Assembly: GCF_001613325.1 (NCBI RefSeq)
Contig: NZ_BDCD01000027.1
Coordinates: forward strand, 1-64,000
DNA from: Nocardia yamanashiensis NBRC 100130
Lineage (GTDB): Bacteria; Actinomycetota; Actinomycetes; Mycobacteriales; Mycobacteriaceae
Reading direction: 5' to 3'
DNA length: 64,000 nt
The stretch's first letter is position 1; the number at the start of each line of letters is the position of its first letter. The notes below the pieces were generated by a model that was not told the DNA's origin, made no database searches, and saw only the letters and a list, made by a program, of their open reading frames with translations. Positions 40,665 to 48,340 of the stretch are shown piece by piece. The translations under genes and the position numbers were made by a program.

Positions 40665-41867
40665 TCAGCGCATGACGCCGGTGTGGCCGGTGGAGTATCG
40701 GCCGGGCTGCGGCCAGACGGTCAGCCCGTGTGCGCCCTTGCCGACCTTGATGCGCGCCAAGAGCTTCCACTCCGCGATGTCGATGGCGTAGACCTCGCCG
40801 TGGTAGCGCCCCGACACCCAGAACACGCGGCCGTCGGCGGAGATATTGCCCATGTCCGGGCTGCCGCCGCCGGGGATCTGCCATTTGTGCACGAGCCGGT
40901 TCGCGGCGAAGTCCCAGACCGAGATGCTGCCCTCGTGCCGGTTGGTGATCAGCATCTGCTTGGAGTCGCGGGTGACGTACAGGCCGTGGGTGCCGTGCCC
41001 GGTCTCCAGGAATCCAGTGTTGTCGAAGGTCTTGGCATCGAAGACATAGATGCCGTTGGCGACCATGTCCGCGACGTAGAAGGTGCGGCCGTCGGGCGAG
41101 AGCTTCACGTCCTGCGGCTTGCCGTTGCGCCCGCCCGGCAGATCGATCATGCGGACCAGCGCCAGGTTCGCGATGTCCACCACCGCCATCCGCCCGCTGA
41201 ATTCGCAACTGGTGAGCGCGAACCGGCCGTCGGCGGTGAAGTCCATGTGATTGACCCCGCCGCAGTCCGGCACCGCGATGGCGTTCACCTTCTGCCAGCT
41301 GTGCGGGTCGTAGAGGTCGAGCGAACGATCGGCTTCGGCCACCACGAGCGCGTATTTGCCGTCGGGGGTGAAGTACATGTTGTACGGATCGCGGACCGGG
41401 ATCGGTTCGCCCGCCTTGCCGGTGCGCGGGTCGATGGGCAGCAGGCTGCCGCTGCCGATGGGCAGGTCGTTGTTGGCGTACAGCATCTGCATGTCATAGG
41501 ACGGCACCACGTGCTGCGGCTCGTGCCCGCCGGCCGGATAGTTGTCGACGACCTCGAAGGTGGCCGGGTCGATGACGGTGATGGTGTTCGACTCGCTGTT
41601 GGGCACGTACACGCGCGGCAGATGATCGGCGACCGCCGGGCTGAGTTCGCGGGTGCCCGCGTAGACGTCGGTCGGCGAGAGCGGCGGCGGCATGCCGGGC
41701 AGCAGCGCGGGCTGTTCGGTCGTGGTGGCGGCCGCCGTGGAGGTGGTGGCCGGCGCGGCCGTGGTCGTCTTGTCCACGGTGCCCGCATTGCTTCCGGAGC
41801 AACCGGCCAGCAGCAGTAGCGAGAGGATCAGACCCAGCCGAGCACGATGCGCGATCACGCGATGCAC
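40665..41867 (-). CDS. Secreted YVTN/YncE-like beta-propeller lipoprotein
   Basis: The 400-residue protein has a lipoprotein signal peptide with lipobox LLAGC (Cys near residue 23), a Thr/Ala-rich linker, and a seven-bladed beta-propeller of about 45-residue repeats. Blades show YVPNSESNTITVIDPATFEVV, SPDGRTFYVADMVANGIYVF and ISADGRVFWVSGRYHGEVYAID. Such proteins sit on the cell surface and may bind ligands; no enzyme site is evident. ATG 41867 gives a proper signal peptide. Confidence 0.83.
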   Translation of the reverse strand: MHRVIAHRARLGLILSLLLLAGCSGSNAGTVDKTTTAAPATTSTAAATTTEQPALLPGMPPPLSPTDVYAGTRELSPAVADHLPRVYVPNSESNTITVIDPATFEVVDNYPAGGHEPQHVVPSYDMQMLYANNDLPIGSGSLLPIDPRTGKAGEPIPVRDPYNMYFTPDGKYALVVAEADRSLDLYDPHSWQKVNAIAVPDCGGVNHMDFTADGRFALTSCEFSGRMAVVDIANLALVRMIDLPGGRNGKPQDVKLSPDGRTFYVADMVANGIYVFDAKTFDNTGFLETGHGTHGLYVTRDSKQMLITNRHEGSISVWDFAANRLVHKWQIPGGGSPDMGNISADGRVFWVSGRYHGEVYAIDIAEWKLLARIKVGKGAHGLTVWPQPGRYSTGHTGVMR

Positions 41868-42033
41868 CGTGTCAGACCGTCATGGCGGTGAGCTGACATG
41901 CCGTCGAACTCTAAGCGGTGACATGGGATTCGGTGGCGGGTCGACGGAGTGTCGCCCGGCGGCACGCGGTTCCGGCGAATGCCGTAACCCGTGCAATCCG
42001 GGCGACTCCGTCATATACCGACTGCCTTGTGGC

Positions 42034-43374
42034 TCAGGGCAATACGCGCTCCAGCGCGTCCACCGCCTCGTCCAGTTCCGCCGTGGTTACCGTGAGCGGC
42101 GGCCGGAAGCGAATGCCCCGCTCCCCCGTGCCGAGCAGCAGCACGTGCTCTTCCTCGCGCAGCGCCGTGACCACGCTGTCGCGCAGGCGCGCGGATTCGA
42201 GGGTGACCGCGCACATGAGACCGCGGCCGCGCGGATCGCTCACTTCCGGATGCTTTTCCGCCACCTCGATCAGCCGCTGCAGCAGATGCGGGCCGAGAAT
42301 GCGCGCCCGATCCACCAGGTGCTCGTGCTCGATCACCTCGAACACGCGCCGGGCCCGGACCATATCGGCCAGATTGCCGCCCCAGGTGGAGTTGAGCCGG
42401 GAGCTGACCCGGAACACATTGTCGGGCACCTCGTCCACCCGGCCGCCGGCCATGATCCCGCAGACCTGGGTCTTCTTGCCGAAGGCCACCACATCGGGTT
42501 CCAGGCCGAGCTGCTGGTAGGCCCACATGGTGCCGGTCATGCCGACGCCGGTCTGCACCTCGTCGAGGATGAACAGCGCGTCATTGGCGTGGCACAGCCG
42601 CTGCACGGCGAGCAGGAACTCCGGCCGCAGATGCCGGTCACCGCCCTCGCCCTGGATCGGCTCGGCAATGAAACACGCTATGTCGTGGGGGTTTTCGGCG
42701 AAAGCGCGCTCGATCTGGTCCAGCGCGTGCCGTTCCGCCGCCTCGATATCCGGATGGTCCGGCCCGAGGTACGGGGTGTCGATGCGCGGCCAGTCGAACT
42801 TGGGGAAACGCGCGGTCTTCACCGGATCGGTGTTGGTGAGCGAGAGCGTGTACCCGGTCCGGCCGTGGAAGGCGCCGGTCAGGTGCAGCACCTTGGTGCC
42901 GAGTTCGCCTGGGCGGCCGTGCATTTCATTGTGCCGGGACTTCCAGTCGAACGCGGCCTTGAGCGCGTTCTCGACCGCGAGCCCGCCGCCGTCGATGAAG
43001 AACAGGTGCGGTAGCCGCGGATCACCGAGGACGCGCGCGAAAGTCTCGACGAAGCGCGCCATCTCGACGGTGTAGACGTCGGAGTTGCTGGGTTTGTTCA
43101 GCGCCGCGGCGGTGAGGCCGGACAGGAACCTGCGGTCCCCGGCCAGCGCCGGATGGTTCATGCCCAGCGCCGAGGAGGCGAAGAACCCGAACATGTCCAG
43201 GTAGGGGGTGCCGTCCCGCGCGTCCACGAGCCGTCGGCCGCGTGATTTGCGCAGGTCGAGCACCAGATCGAAACCGTCCGCGAGAATGCTCGCGGACAGG
43301 ATGTCATGCACCCGGGCGGGGGTGATCAGTGGCGTTTCGGCAACCGCCCCGAGCCGATCGACTTCGAGCGTCAC
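42034..43374 (-). CDS. lat: L-lysine 6-transaminase (lysine epsilon-aminotransferase)
   Basis: The 446-residue class III PLP aminotransferase has GFFASSALGMNHPAL near the N-terminus, FIDGGGLAVENALKAAFDW, ILDEVQTGVGMTGTMWA and the Schiff-base Lys in AFGKKTQVCG. It moves the epsilon-amino group of lysine to 2-oxoglutarate and yields piperideine-6-carboxylate, which Pcd oxidises. The neighbours lrpA and pcd confirm the assignment. GTG 43374 has TACGCT 7 nt upstream, so lat has its own leaderless promoter. Confidence 0.95.
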   Translation of the reverse strand: MTLEVDRLGAVAETPLITPARVHDILSASILADGFDLVLDLRKSRGRRLVDARDGTPYLDMFGFFASSALGMNHPALAGDRRFLSGLTAAALNKPSNSDVYTVEMARFVETFARVLGDPRLPHLFFIDGGGLAVENALKAAFDWKSRHNEMHGRPGELGTKVLHLTGAFHGRTGYTLSLTNTDPVKTARFPKFDWPRIDTPYLGPDHPDIEAAERHALDQIERAFAENPHDIACFIAEPIQGEGGDRHLRPEFLLAVQRLCHANDALFILDEVQTGVGMTGTMWAYQQLGLEPDVVAFGKKTQVCGIMAGGRVDEVPDNVFRVSSRLNSTWGGNLADMVRARRVFEVIEHEHLVDRARILGPHLLQRLIEVAEKHPEVSDPRGRGLMCAVTLESARLRDSVVTALREEEHVLLLGTGERGIRFRPPLTVTTAELDEAVDALERVLP

Positions 43375-43381
43375 GCCGCCC

Positions 43382-43387
43382 AGCGTA
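43382..43387 (-). promoter_or_regulatory. -10 of lat (leaderless)
   Basis: TACGCT on the minus strand, 7 nt before GTG 43374. It allows lat to be transcribed apart from lrpA. Confidence 0.55.
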
Positions 43388-43439
43388 AATGAATTTTTAC
43401 GGGCACGCCCGGAAAGTCCGGAAAGATTACGAAGGTTGC

Positions 43440-43892
43440 CTACTTGTCATAGAATGTCTGCAGAATGATCGTGCTTCGAGTCCGGACATTTGCCGTCGCG
43501 CGGATCTCTTGCAAGAGCTGTTCCAGGTGCCGGGGGGATGCCACCCGCACCAGCAGCATGTAGCTCTCGTCCCCCGCGACCGAGTGGCAGGCCTCGATGC
43601 CCGGAATGTGCTGCAGGAGCGCGGGCGCGTCATCGGGCTGCGACGGGTCGAGAGGAGTGATCGCCACGAATGCCGACAGCATCTGTCCGAGCGCTTCGGG
43701 ATCTACATTGGCCGTGTAGCCACGAATCACGCCACGAGCTTCCAGCCGGCGCACCCGCGACTGCACCGCGGACACCGATAGGTTCGCTTTCTCGGCCAGA
43801 TTCGACAGGGTGGCGCGACCATCGGCAATCAGCTCACGGATCAGCAGTCGATCGATGTCGTCGAGTACGGGTTTCGCCGGTGTATCCGCCAT
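43440..43892 (-). CDS. lrpA: Lrp/AsnC-family regulator LrpA
   Basis: The 150-residue protein has the AsnC winged-helix head (RATLSNLAEKANLSVSAVQSRVRRLEARGVIRGY, residues about 20-55) and a C-terminal RAM domain that binds amino acids. It is encoded just upstream of lat on the same strand and divergent from pcd; in mycobacteria the equivalent LrpA binds the lat promoter. Lysine or a related amino acid is the probable effector. ATG 43892 has TAGCCT 6 nt upstream. Confidence 0.92.
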   Translation of the reverse strand: MADTPAKPVLDDIDRLLIRELIADGRATLSNLAEKANLSVSAVQSRVRRLEARGVIRGYTANVDPEALGQMLSAFVAITPLDPSQPDDAPALLQHIPGIEACHSVAGDESYMLLVRVASPRHLEQLLQEIRATANVRTRSTIILQTFYDK

Positions 43893-43898
43893 CAGCGA

Positions 43899-43904
43899 AG
43901 GCTA
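43899..43904 (-). promoter_or_regulatory. -10 of lrpA (leaderless)
   Basis: TAGCCT on the minus strand, 6 nt before ATG 43892, in the 58-bp gap shared with pcd. Confidence 0.55.
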
Positions 43905-43950
43905 ACGCAGCAAAGAGAACTCGTGGCCGGAACCCAGTCTGGAGCTGTCT

Positions 43951-45480
43951 ATGACCAACACCCTGACCGCCCGTAACACCCGCGAATTGCACACGCGCGC
44001 CGCCGCGCTGCTGCAGCGGCTGGGGGTGGAATCGCCCGAACCGGGCGCACTGTCGGTGCGCACGCCGATCACCGGCGGTGAGCTCGCGACCCTGCGCCCG
44101 GACACCGTCGCGGACGTGGACGCGGCCGTCGCCCGCGCCGCCGACGCCTTCCTCGCCTGGCGCACGGTGCCCGCGCCGCAGCGGGCCGCGGTGGTGCGCC
44201 GGCTGGCCGAACTACTGGTGGCGCACAAGACGGATCTGGGCGAACTGGTCACCCTGGAAGCGGGCAAGATCGGGCCGGAAGCGCTGGGCGAAGTGCAGGA
44301 AATGATCGATATCTGCGAATTCGCCATCGGGCTGTCCCGGCAGCTGTACGGCAGGACCATGCCCTCGGAACGACCCGGGCACCGGCTCATGGAGACCTGG
44401 CATCCGCTCGGCGTGGTCGGGGTGATCTCGGCGTTCAATTTCCCGGTCGCGGTGTGGGCGTGGAATACCGCGCTGGCGCTGGTCTGCGGCGATACCGTGG
44501 TGTGGAAGCCGTCGGAGACGACGCCGCTGACCGCCCTGGCCTGCCACTCGCTACTGCGCCGCGCCGCCCGGGACGTGGGCGCGGATCCCGAAGTGCACCA
44601 GCTGATTCAAGGCGATGCGACGGTAGGCGAACGCCTGGTCGACGATCCGCGCGTGGCGCTGGTCAGCGCCACCGGCTCGGTCCGGATGGGCGGGCTGGTC
44701 GCACCCCGGGTGGCCGCGCGTTTCGGCCGCTGCCTGCTGGAGCTGGGCGGCAACAACGCGGCGGTGGTAACCCCTTCCGCCGACCTGGATCTCGCGGCGC
44801 GGGGCATCGTGTTCGCGGCGGCCGGCACGGCGGGCCAGCGGTGCACCACCCTGCGCCGGCTCATCGTGCACACCGACGTGGTGGGCCCGCTGCTGGATCG
44901 GCTCGCTTCGGCGTATCGCCAACTGCGCGTGGGCAATCCGCTCGAGGACGGCACCCTGGTCGGGCCGCTGATCAACGAGCGGTCGTATCTCGCCATGCGT
45001 GATGCCCTGGATCGCGCCGTGGCCGACGGCGGTGAATTGATCTGCGGCGGTGAGCGGGTCGAGGGCTTCGGCGAGGACGCCTTCTACGTCCGCCCCGCCA
45101 TCGTGCGCATGCCCGCCCAGACCGCGGTGGTCCGCGAGGAGACCTTCGCGCCCATCCTGTACGTGCTCACCTATCAGGAGCTCGACGCCGCCATCGCTAT
45201 CCACAACGACGTCCCCCAGGGCCTTTCCTCCGCCATCTTCACCCAGAACCAGCGCGAGGCCGAACGCTTCCTGGCCGCCGACGGCTCCGACTGCGGCATC
45301 GCCAATGTGAACATCGGCACCTCGGGCGCGGAGATCGGCGGCGCGTTCGGCGGTGAGAAGCAAACCGGCGGCGGCCGCGAATCCGGCTCCGACTCCTGGA
45401 AGTCCTACATGCGCCGCGCCACCAACACCGTCAACTATTCGACGGAACTGCCACTGGCGCAGGGCATCCGGTTCGAGTGA
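43951..45480 (+). CDS. pcd: Piperideine-6-carboxylate dehydrogenase
   Basis: The 509-residue aldehyde dehydrogenase has VISAFNFPVAVWAWN near residue 155 (cofactor and Asn), ELGGNNAAVV with the general-base region, and the catalytic Cys in GTAGQRCTTLRRL near residue 300. It oxidises the lysine-derived semialdehyde (P6C) to 2-aminoadipate with NAD. The pairing with lat marks it as Pcd. It is divergent from lrpA. In beta-lactam producers the same two steps feed cephamycin, but no beta-lactam genes are seen here. Confidence 0.93.
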   Translation: MTNTLTARNTRELHTRAAALLQRLGVESPEPGALSVRTPITGGELATLRPDTVADVDAAVARAADAFLAWRTVPAPQRAAVVRRLAELLVAHKTDLGELVTLEAGKIGPEALGEVQEMIDICEFAIGLSRQLYGRTMPSERPGHRLMETWHPLGVVGVISAFNFPVAVWAWNTALALVCGDTVVWKPSETTPLTALACHSLLRRAARDVGADPEVHQLIQGDATVGERLVDDPRVALVSATGSVRMGGLVAPRVAARFGRCLLELGGNNAAVVTPSADLDLAARGIVFAAAGTAGQRCTTLRRLIVHTDVVGPLLDRLASAYRQLRVGNPLEDGTLVGPLINERSYLAMRDALDRAVADGGELICGGERVEGFGEDAFYVRPAIVRMPAQTAVVREETFAPILYVLTYQELDAAIAIHNDVPQGLSSAIFTQNQREAERFLAADGSDCGIANVNIGTSGAEIGGAFGGEKQTGGGRESGSDSWKSYMRRATNTVNYSTELPLAQGIRFE

Positions 45481-45545
45481 GGTGCGACGCCCGAGATCGA
45501 AGCGGCGGCGGGCGCTCGCGGTTCGAACTCTAGCGCGGAAGCCGA

Positions 45546-45576
45546 ACGGCCCCAACCGGTTTTCGGGTGGGGCCGT
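45546..45576. terminator. Bidirectional terminator, pcd / SDR
   Basis: ACGGCCCCA (45546-45554) pairs with TGGGGCCGT (45568-45576) around a GC-containing loop. It lies between the convergent pcd and SDR genes. Confidence 0.7.
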
Positions 45577-45582
45577 ATCGGA

Positions 45583-46434
45583 TCAGTCCTGCTTTTCGAC
45601 GGCGATGGAGCGGATCTGCTCCTCGTACTTCGCGCGGGTGGACTCGTCCGCGGGGTGCAGGGCGCGGTCGCCGTTGAAGAGGCGGCGGACCAGGCGGACG
45701 GCCGGTTCGGGGGCGGCGGCGAGGGCCACGTCCAGCGGTGCCAGGTAGTTGGGGACGGCTACCTCGGCGCGGCGGGTGCGGACCGTCTGCACGATGGCGG
45801 CGGCCACGTCCTCGGGGTCGACGGTGGGCAGGCCATTGCCGAGTTTGAGGCCCGAGGAGAGGCGGGTGCGGACGGCGGAGGGCATGACGCAGCTGACGCT
45901 GACGCCGTGTTCGGCGAATTCGAGACGCGTTGCGGCGGAGAGCCCTACGGCGGCGAACTTGCTGGCGTTGTAGACGGCCAGTCCGGCGATCGGGATCTTG
46001 CCGGCCAGGGAGGCCACATTGACGACATGCCCCTTGCCGCGGTCGATCATACCGGGCACGACGGCGCGCATACCGTGGATCAGGCCCCAGACATTCACGT
46101 CGATGGTGGTGTGGCCGGTCGCGTCCGGCTCGTCCAGGAAGGCGCCGGCGGGCATGACACCGGCATTGTTGACCAGGATGTCGATGCGGCCGAAGTCGGC
46201 GACCACCCGGTCCCACTGCTCGCGATTGCGGACGTCGAGCTCGAAAGCCTTGGCGCCCAGGGCGGCCGCGGCGGCTTGCCCGGCGGCGACGTCCACATCG
46301 GCGATGGCGATCTCCGCGCCCTTGCTCGCGAACAGCTCCGCCGCCGACTGCCCGATGCCCCGGCCCGCGCCGGTGATGAGCACCCGCGCTCCGTTCAGAT
46401 CGATTGCCGGGTAATTGGTTCCGAGGACGCTCAT
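45583..46434 (-). CDS. Short-chain dehydrogenase (lipid-type SDR)
   Basis: The 283-residue SDR has TGAGRGIG near residue 21, NNAGVM, catalytic Ser in NVASLAGK and YNASK (YxxxK) near residue 157. A C-terminal extension with PNYLAPLDVALAAAPEPAVRLVRRL is typical of mycobacterial SDRs acting on lipids or steroids. ATG 46434 overlaps the stop of the patatin gene (ATGA), so they form an operon and may act on related lipids. The substrate is unknown. Confidence 0.87.
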   Translation of the reverse strand: MSVLGTNYPAIDLNGARVLITGAGRGIGQSAAELFASKGAEIAIADVDVAAGQAAAAALGAKAFELDVRNREQWDRVVADFGRIDILVNNAGVMPAGAFLDEPDATGHTTIDVNVWGLIHGMRAVVPGMIDRGKGHVVNVASLAGKIPIAGLAVYNASKFAAVGLSAATRLEFAEHGVSVSCVMPSAVRTRLSSGLKLGNGLPTVDPEDVAAAIVQTVRTRRAEVAVPNYLAPLDVALAAAPEPAVRLVRRLFNGDRALHPADESTRAKYEEQIRSIAVEKQD

Positions 46435-47390
46435 GCGAAGGCTCCCTGCTCCACTTGTTTGCGGACGCTGATCAGACTGTGTTCGAAAGTGGCGAGACGA
46501 CGGCGGCCGTCCATGAAGTTCGGGCCCATGACGGCGAGGTCGTCGGCGGTGGCGTCGATGCGCAGCACCTTGACGCCGGTGGCGCGGATCAGATCGATCT
46601 CGGCATCGAGCTTCTCGCTCATGCGGTTTCGCAGCTGCCGTTCGGCGAAATGCCCGGCGCTGGTGGCGGGGACGCGGCCGGTGGAAGCCATCGGTGCGAT
46701 CACCACGACCTCGTCCAGATCGGCGGGAATGAGCAGGTCCACCGAGGCGGTGGAGGCCGCGCCGCCGTCGATGAATTCCCGGCCGTCGATGGACACCGCC
46801 GGGAGCCAGCCGGGTACGGCCCACGAAGCCCGCAGGGCCGCACCGATACTCGCGTCCGGCGCGGACGGTGAACCGAAGGCGACGCGTTCGCCGGTGGCCG
46901 CGTCCATGGCCACCAGCCAGGTGGCGGGATGCTCGACCCAGCGACGGTTCGGGTTCAGGCGGTCGGCCAGCCGCTGCAGCCAGGCGGGGTCGCCGCCGCC
47001 CTGCGGGAGGAGGCCGCTGCCCGCGGTGAGCAGTGCGTGACCATTGCCCGGGCGGGCGAGCAGGGATCGCGCGGCCCGGCCCGGGGCGATCAGGCGCGGC
47101 CGGGGCAGCGGTGGGAAACGGCCCGGCTCCGAACGCATATGCGCCGCGAGCACCGGGTTCGTGGTGGTGCCGCGCTGCATGTCGACCAGTTCGTCCACAC
47201 TGATGCCGCTGCCCAGCATGGTCAGCATTTCGGCGCCCGCGGAGGTGCCGATCATGACGTCGGCGGTACGCGGGTCCCAGTCCAGTACGTCGCGGGCCGC
47301 GGCCAGTGCCGCGACGATCCACGCCGCGCCGACCGTACCCCCGCAGCCGATCGCCAGGCCACGTCGCTGTGACCCGTTCCTGTTACTCAT
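46431..47390 (-). CDS. Patatin-like phospholipase
   Basis: The 319-residue protein has a glycine-rich oxyanion loop (GCGGTVGAAW), the nucleophile elbow GTSAG with Ser near residue 50 and the second dyad member Asp in DGGAAS near residue 210. This Ser-Asp dyad defines patatin-type lipases. There is no signal peptide, so it is cytosolic or membrane-associated. It is co-transcribed with the following SDR gene. ATG 47390 has TAGTGT 8 nt upstream, and a 19-bp palindrome lies further up. Confidence 0.87.
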   Translation of the reverse strand: MSNRNGSQRRGLAIGCGGTVGAAWIVAALAAARDVLDWDPRTADVMIGTSAGAEMLTMLGSGISVDELVDMQRGTTTNPVLAAHMRSEPGRFPPLPRPRLIAPGRAARSLLARPGNGHALLTAGSGLLPQGGGDPAWLQRLADRLNPNRRWVEHPATWLVAMDAATGERVAFGSPSAPDASIGAALRASWAVPGWLPAVSIDGREFIDGGAASTASVDLLIPADLDEVVVIAPMASTGRVPATSAGHFAERQLRNRMSEKLDAEIDLIRATGVKVLRIDATADDLAVMGPNFMDGRRRLATFEHSLISVRKQVEQGAFA

Positions 47391-47398
47391 GGTTTCGA

Positions 47399-47404
47399 AC
47401 ACTA
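47399..47404 (-). promoter_or_regulatory. -10 of patatin gene (leaderless)
   Basis: TAGTGT on the minus strand, 8 nt before ATG 47390. Confidence 0.5.
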
Positions 47405-47433
47405 CCGGCTGAAACGGCCCCGCGCATAGAGTT

Positions 47434-47452
47434 CAGATACCGCCAGTATCTG
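47434..47452. promoter_or_regulatory. Palindromic operator CAGATAC-N5-GTATCTG
   Basis: A perfect inverted repeat with 7-bp arms lies 44 bp before the patatin gene, just upstream of its promoter. No regulator gene is adjacent, so the cognate protein must be encoded elsewhere. Confidence 0.6.
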
Positions 47453-47469
47453 GAAAAGATCTCGCTTCC

Positions 47470-48015
47470 TCAGGCCCGGAAGTGCAGGGTCCATTCACCG
47501 CGATAGTGCAGGCGCGTCACGCTGACCGGGGGAATGTCGATGCGCCAGAAGGACTTCGCCGGGGCATCGAGGGTGACGAGCAGGGCCGCGCGAATCACCG
47601 CCGGATGGGTGATGGCGATGGTGGGTTCACCCTCGACGGCGATATCGGCCAGCCATTCCCCCGTGCGCTCGATGACATCGACCACGGCTTCACCACCGTG
47701 CCCCCGAAAGGCCGGGTCGGTGAGCCAGAGGTAGAGATCCTCCTTGGGCACCGACATGAGTTCCCCGCCGCGCCAGGCCCCGGCGTCGAGGTCGCGTAGT
47801 CGGTCGTCCTCCTCGCCCATCAACCCCATGAGCGCCGCGGTTTCCACGGTCCGGCGTTCGGGGGCGGTGAGCACGCGGGCGGCGTTCAAACGGCCGATAG
47901 CGGAGACGGCGCGGCGGCCGGCCTCGGTCAGCGGTTCGTCGACCGGGAATCGTGCTTTGCGCATCGCCTCGGTCATTCCATGGCTGACCAAGTCGAGTCG
48001 GAGCACCTTCTGCAC
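47470..48015 (-). CDS. Histidine-phosphatase-fold protein with SHG motif
   Basis: The 181-residue protein fits the histidine phosphatase (phosphoglycerate mutase-like) fold: LVSHGMTEAM at the start, PLTEAGRRAVSAIG, TAPERRTVETAALMG and AITHPAVIRAALL near the end. The usual RHG is replaced by SHG (Ser11-His12-Gly13), while the second His and the ERR arginines remain. Loss of the first Arg should weaken phosphate binding, so activity is uncertain. GTG 48015 has TACGCT 7 nt upstream. Confidence 0.8.
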   Translation of the reverse strand: MQKVLRLDLVSHGMTEAMRKARFPVDEPLTEAGRRAVSAIGRLNAARVLTAPERRTVETAALMGLMGEEDDRLRDLDAGAWRGGELMSVPKEDLYLWLTDPAFRGHGGEAVVDVIERTGEWLADIAVEGEPTIAITHPAVIRAALLVTLDAPAKSFWRIDIPPVSVTRLHYRGEWTLHFRA

Positions 48016-48022
48016 GGATGGA

Positions 48023-48028
48023 AGCGTA
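48023..48028 (-). promoter_or_regulatory. -10 of phosphatase gene (leaderless)
   Basis: TACGCT on the minus strand, 7 nt before GTG 48015. Confidence 0.5.
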
Positions 48029-48311
48029 CGCGCGGCGTGGGCGGGCGTATTCCGATTGCCCGTCCTTCGCCCGAGGGGCGCACGGGGCCCCCTCGTTTCG
48101 CCCCGGCGCTGCCGGCGATGCCCCGCACCGCCTCAGCATTGATGCCCCGAGGTCGGGCGGGCCAAACCTGGAATTCCCGATCGGGGTGCGGGCCGTGAGG
48201 TTCGCGGCACCGATGCGGCCCGCAATCCGGACAGTCGGTTCCCCCAATGACCTCGAAGATCACCTGGAATCGGACATGGGTGGGCGCTCCGGCGGCGGCA
48301 TGCGGCGATCG

Positions 48312-48333
48312 TGTCGGTGCCCGGGTGCAGACT
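48312..48333 (+). promoter_or_regulatory. Putative PafBC/RecA-NDp type promoter of lhr (leaderless)
   Basis: TGTCGGTG (48312-48319), 8 nt, then CAGACT (48328-48333), which deviates from TANNNT only in the first base. Transcription would begin at or next to ATG 48341. It matches the mycobacterial RecA-independent DNA-damage motif and shares 14 bases with the element at 3466. Confidence 0.6.
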
Positions 48334-48340
48334 GGGGAAC

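Larger units (their letters stand above)
48016..48340. other. Divergent promoter region, phosphatase / lhr
   Basis: A 325-bp gap. The left end holds the phosphatase -10 (AGCGTA 48023-48028, read on the minus strand) and the right end the lhr damage-type promoter (48312-48333). The middle about 280 bp shows no gene, repeat or clear site. Confidence 0.65.

Noticed and set aside
42034..45480. Start of a beta-lactam biosynthetic cluster
   Set aside because: lat and pcd also belong to general lysine metabolism in Mycobacteriales, and no ACV synthetase or IPNS gene is present.
45583..47322. A 579-codon reading extending the SDR upstream
   Set aside because: The first half is the patatin gene in another frame; the real SDR starts at 46434 in an ATGA overlap.
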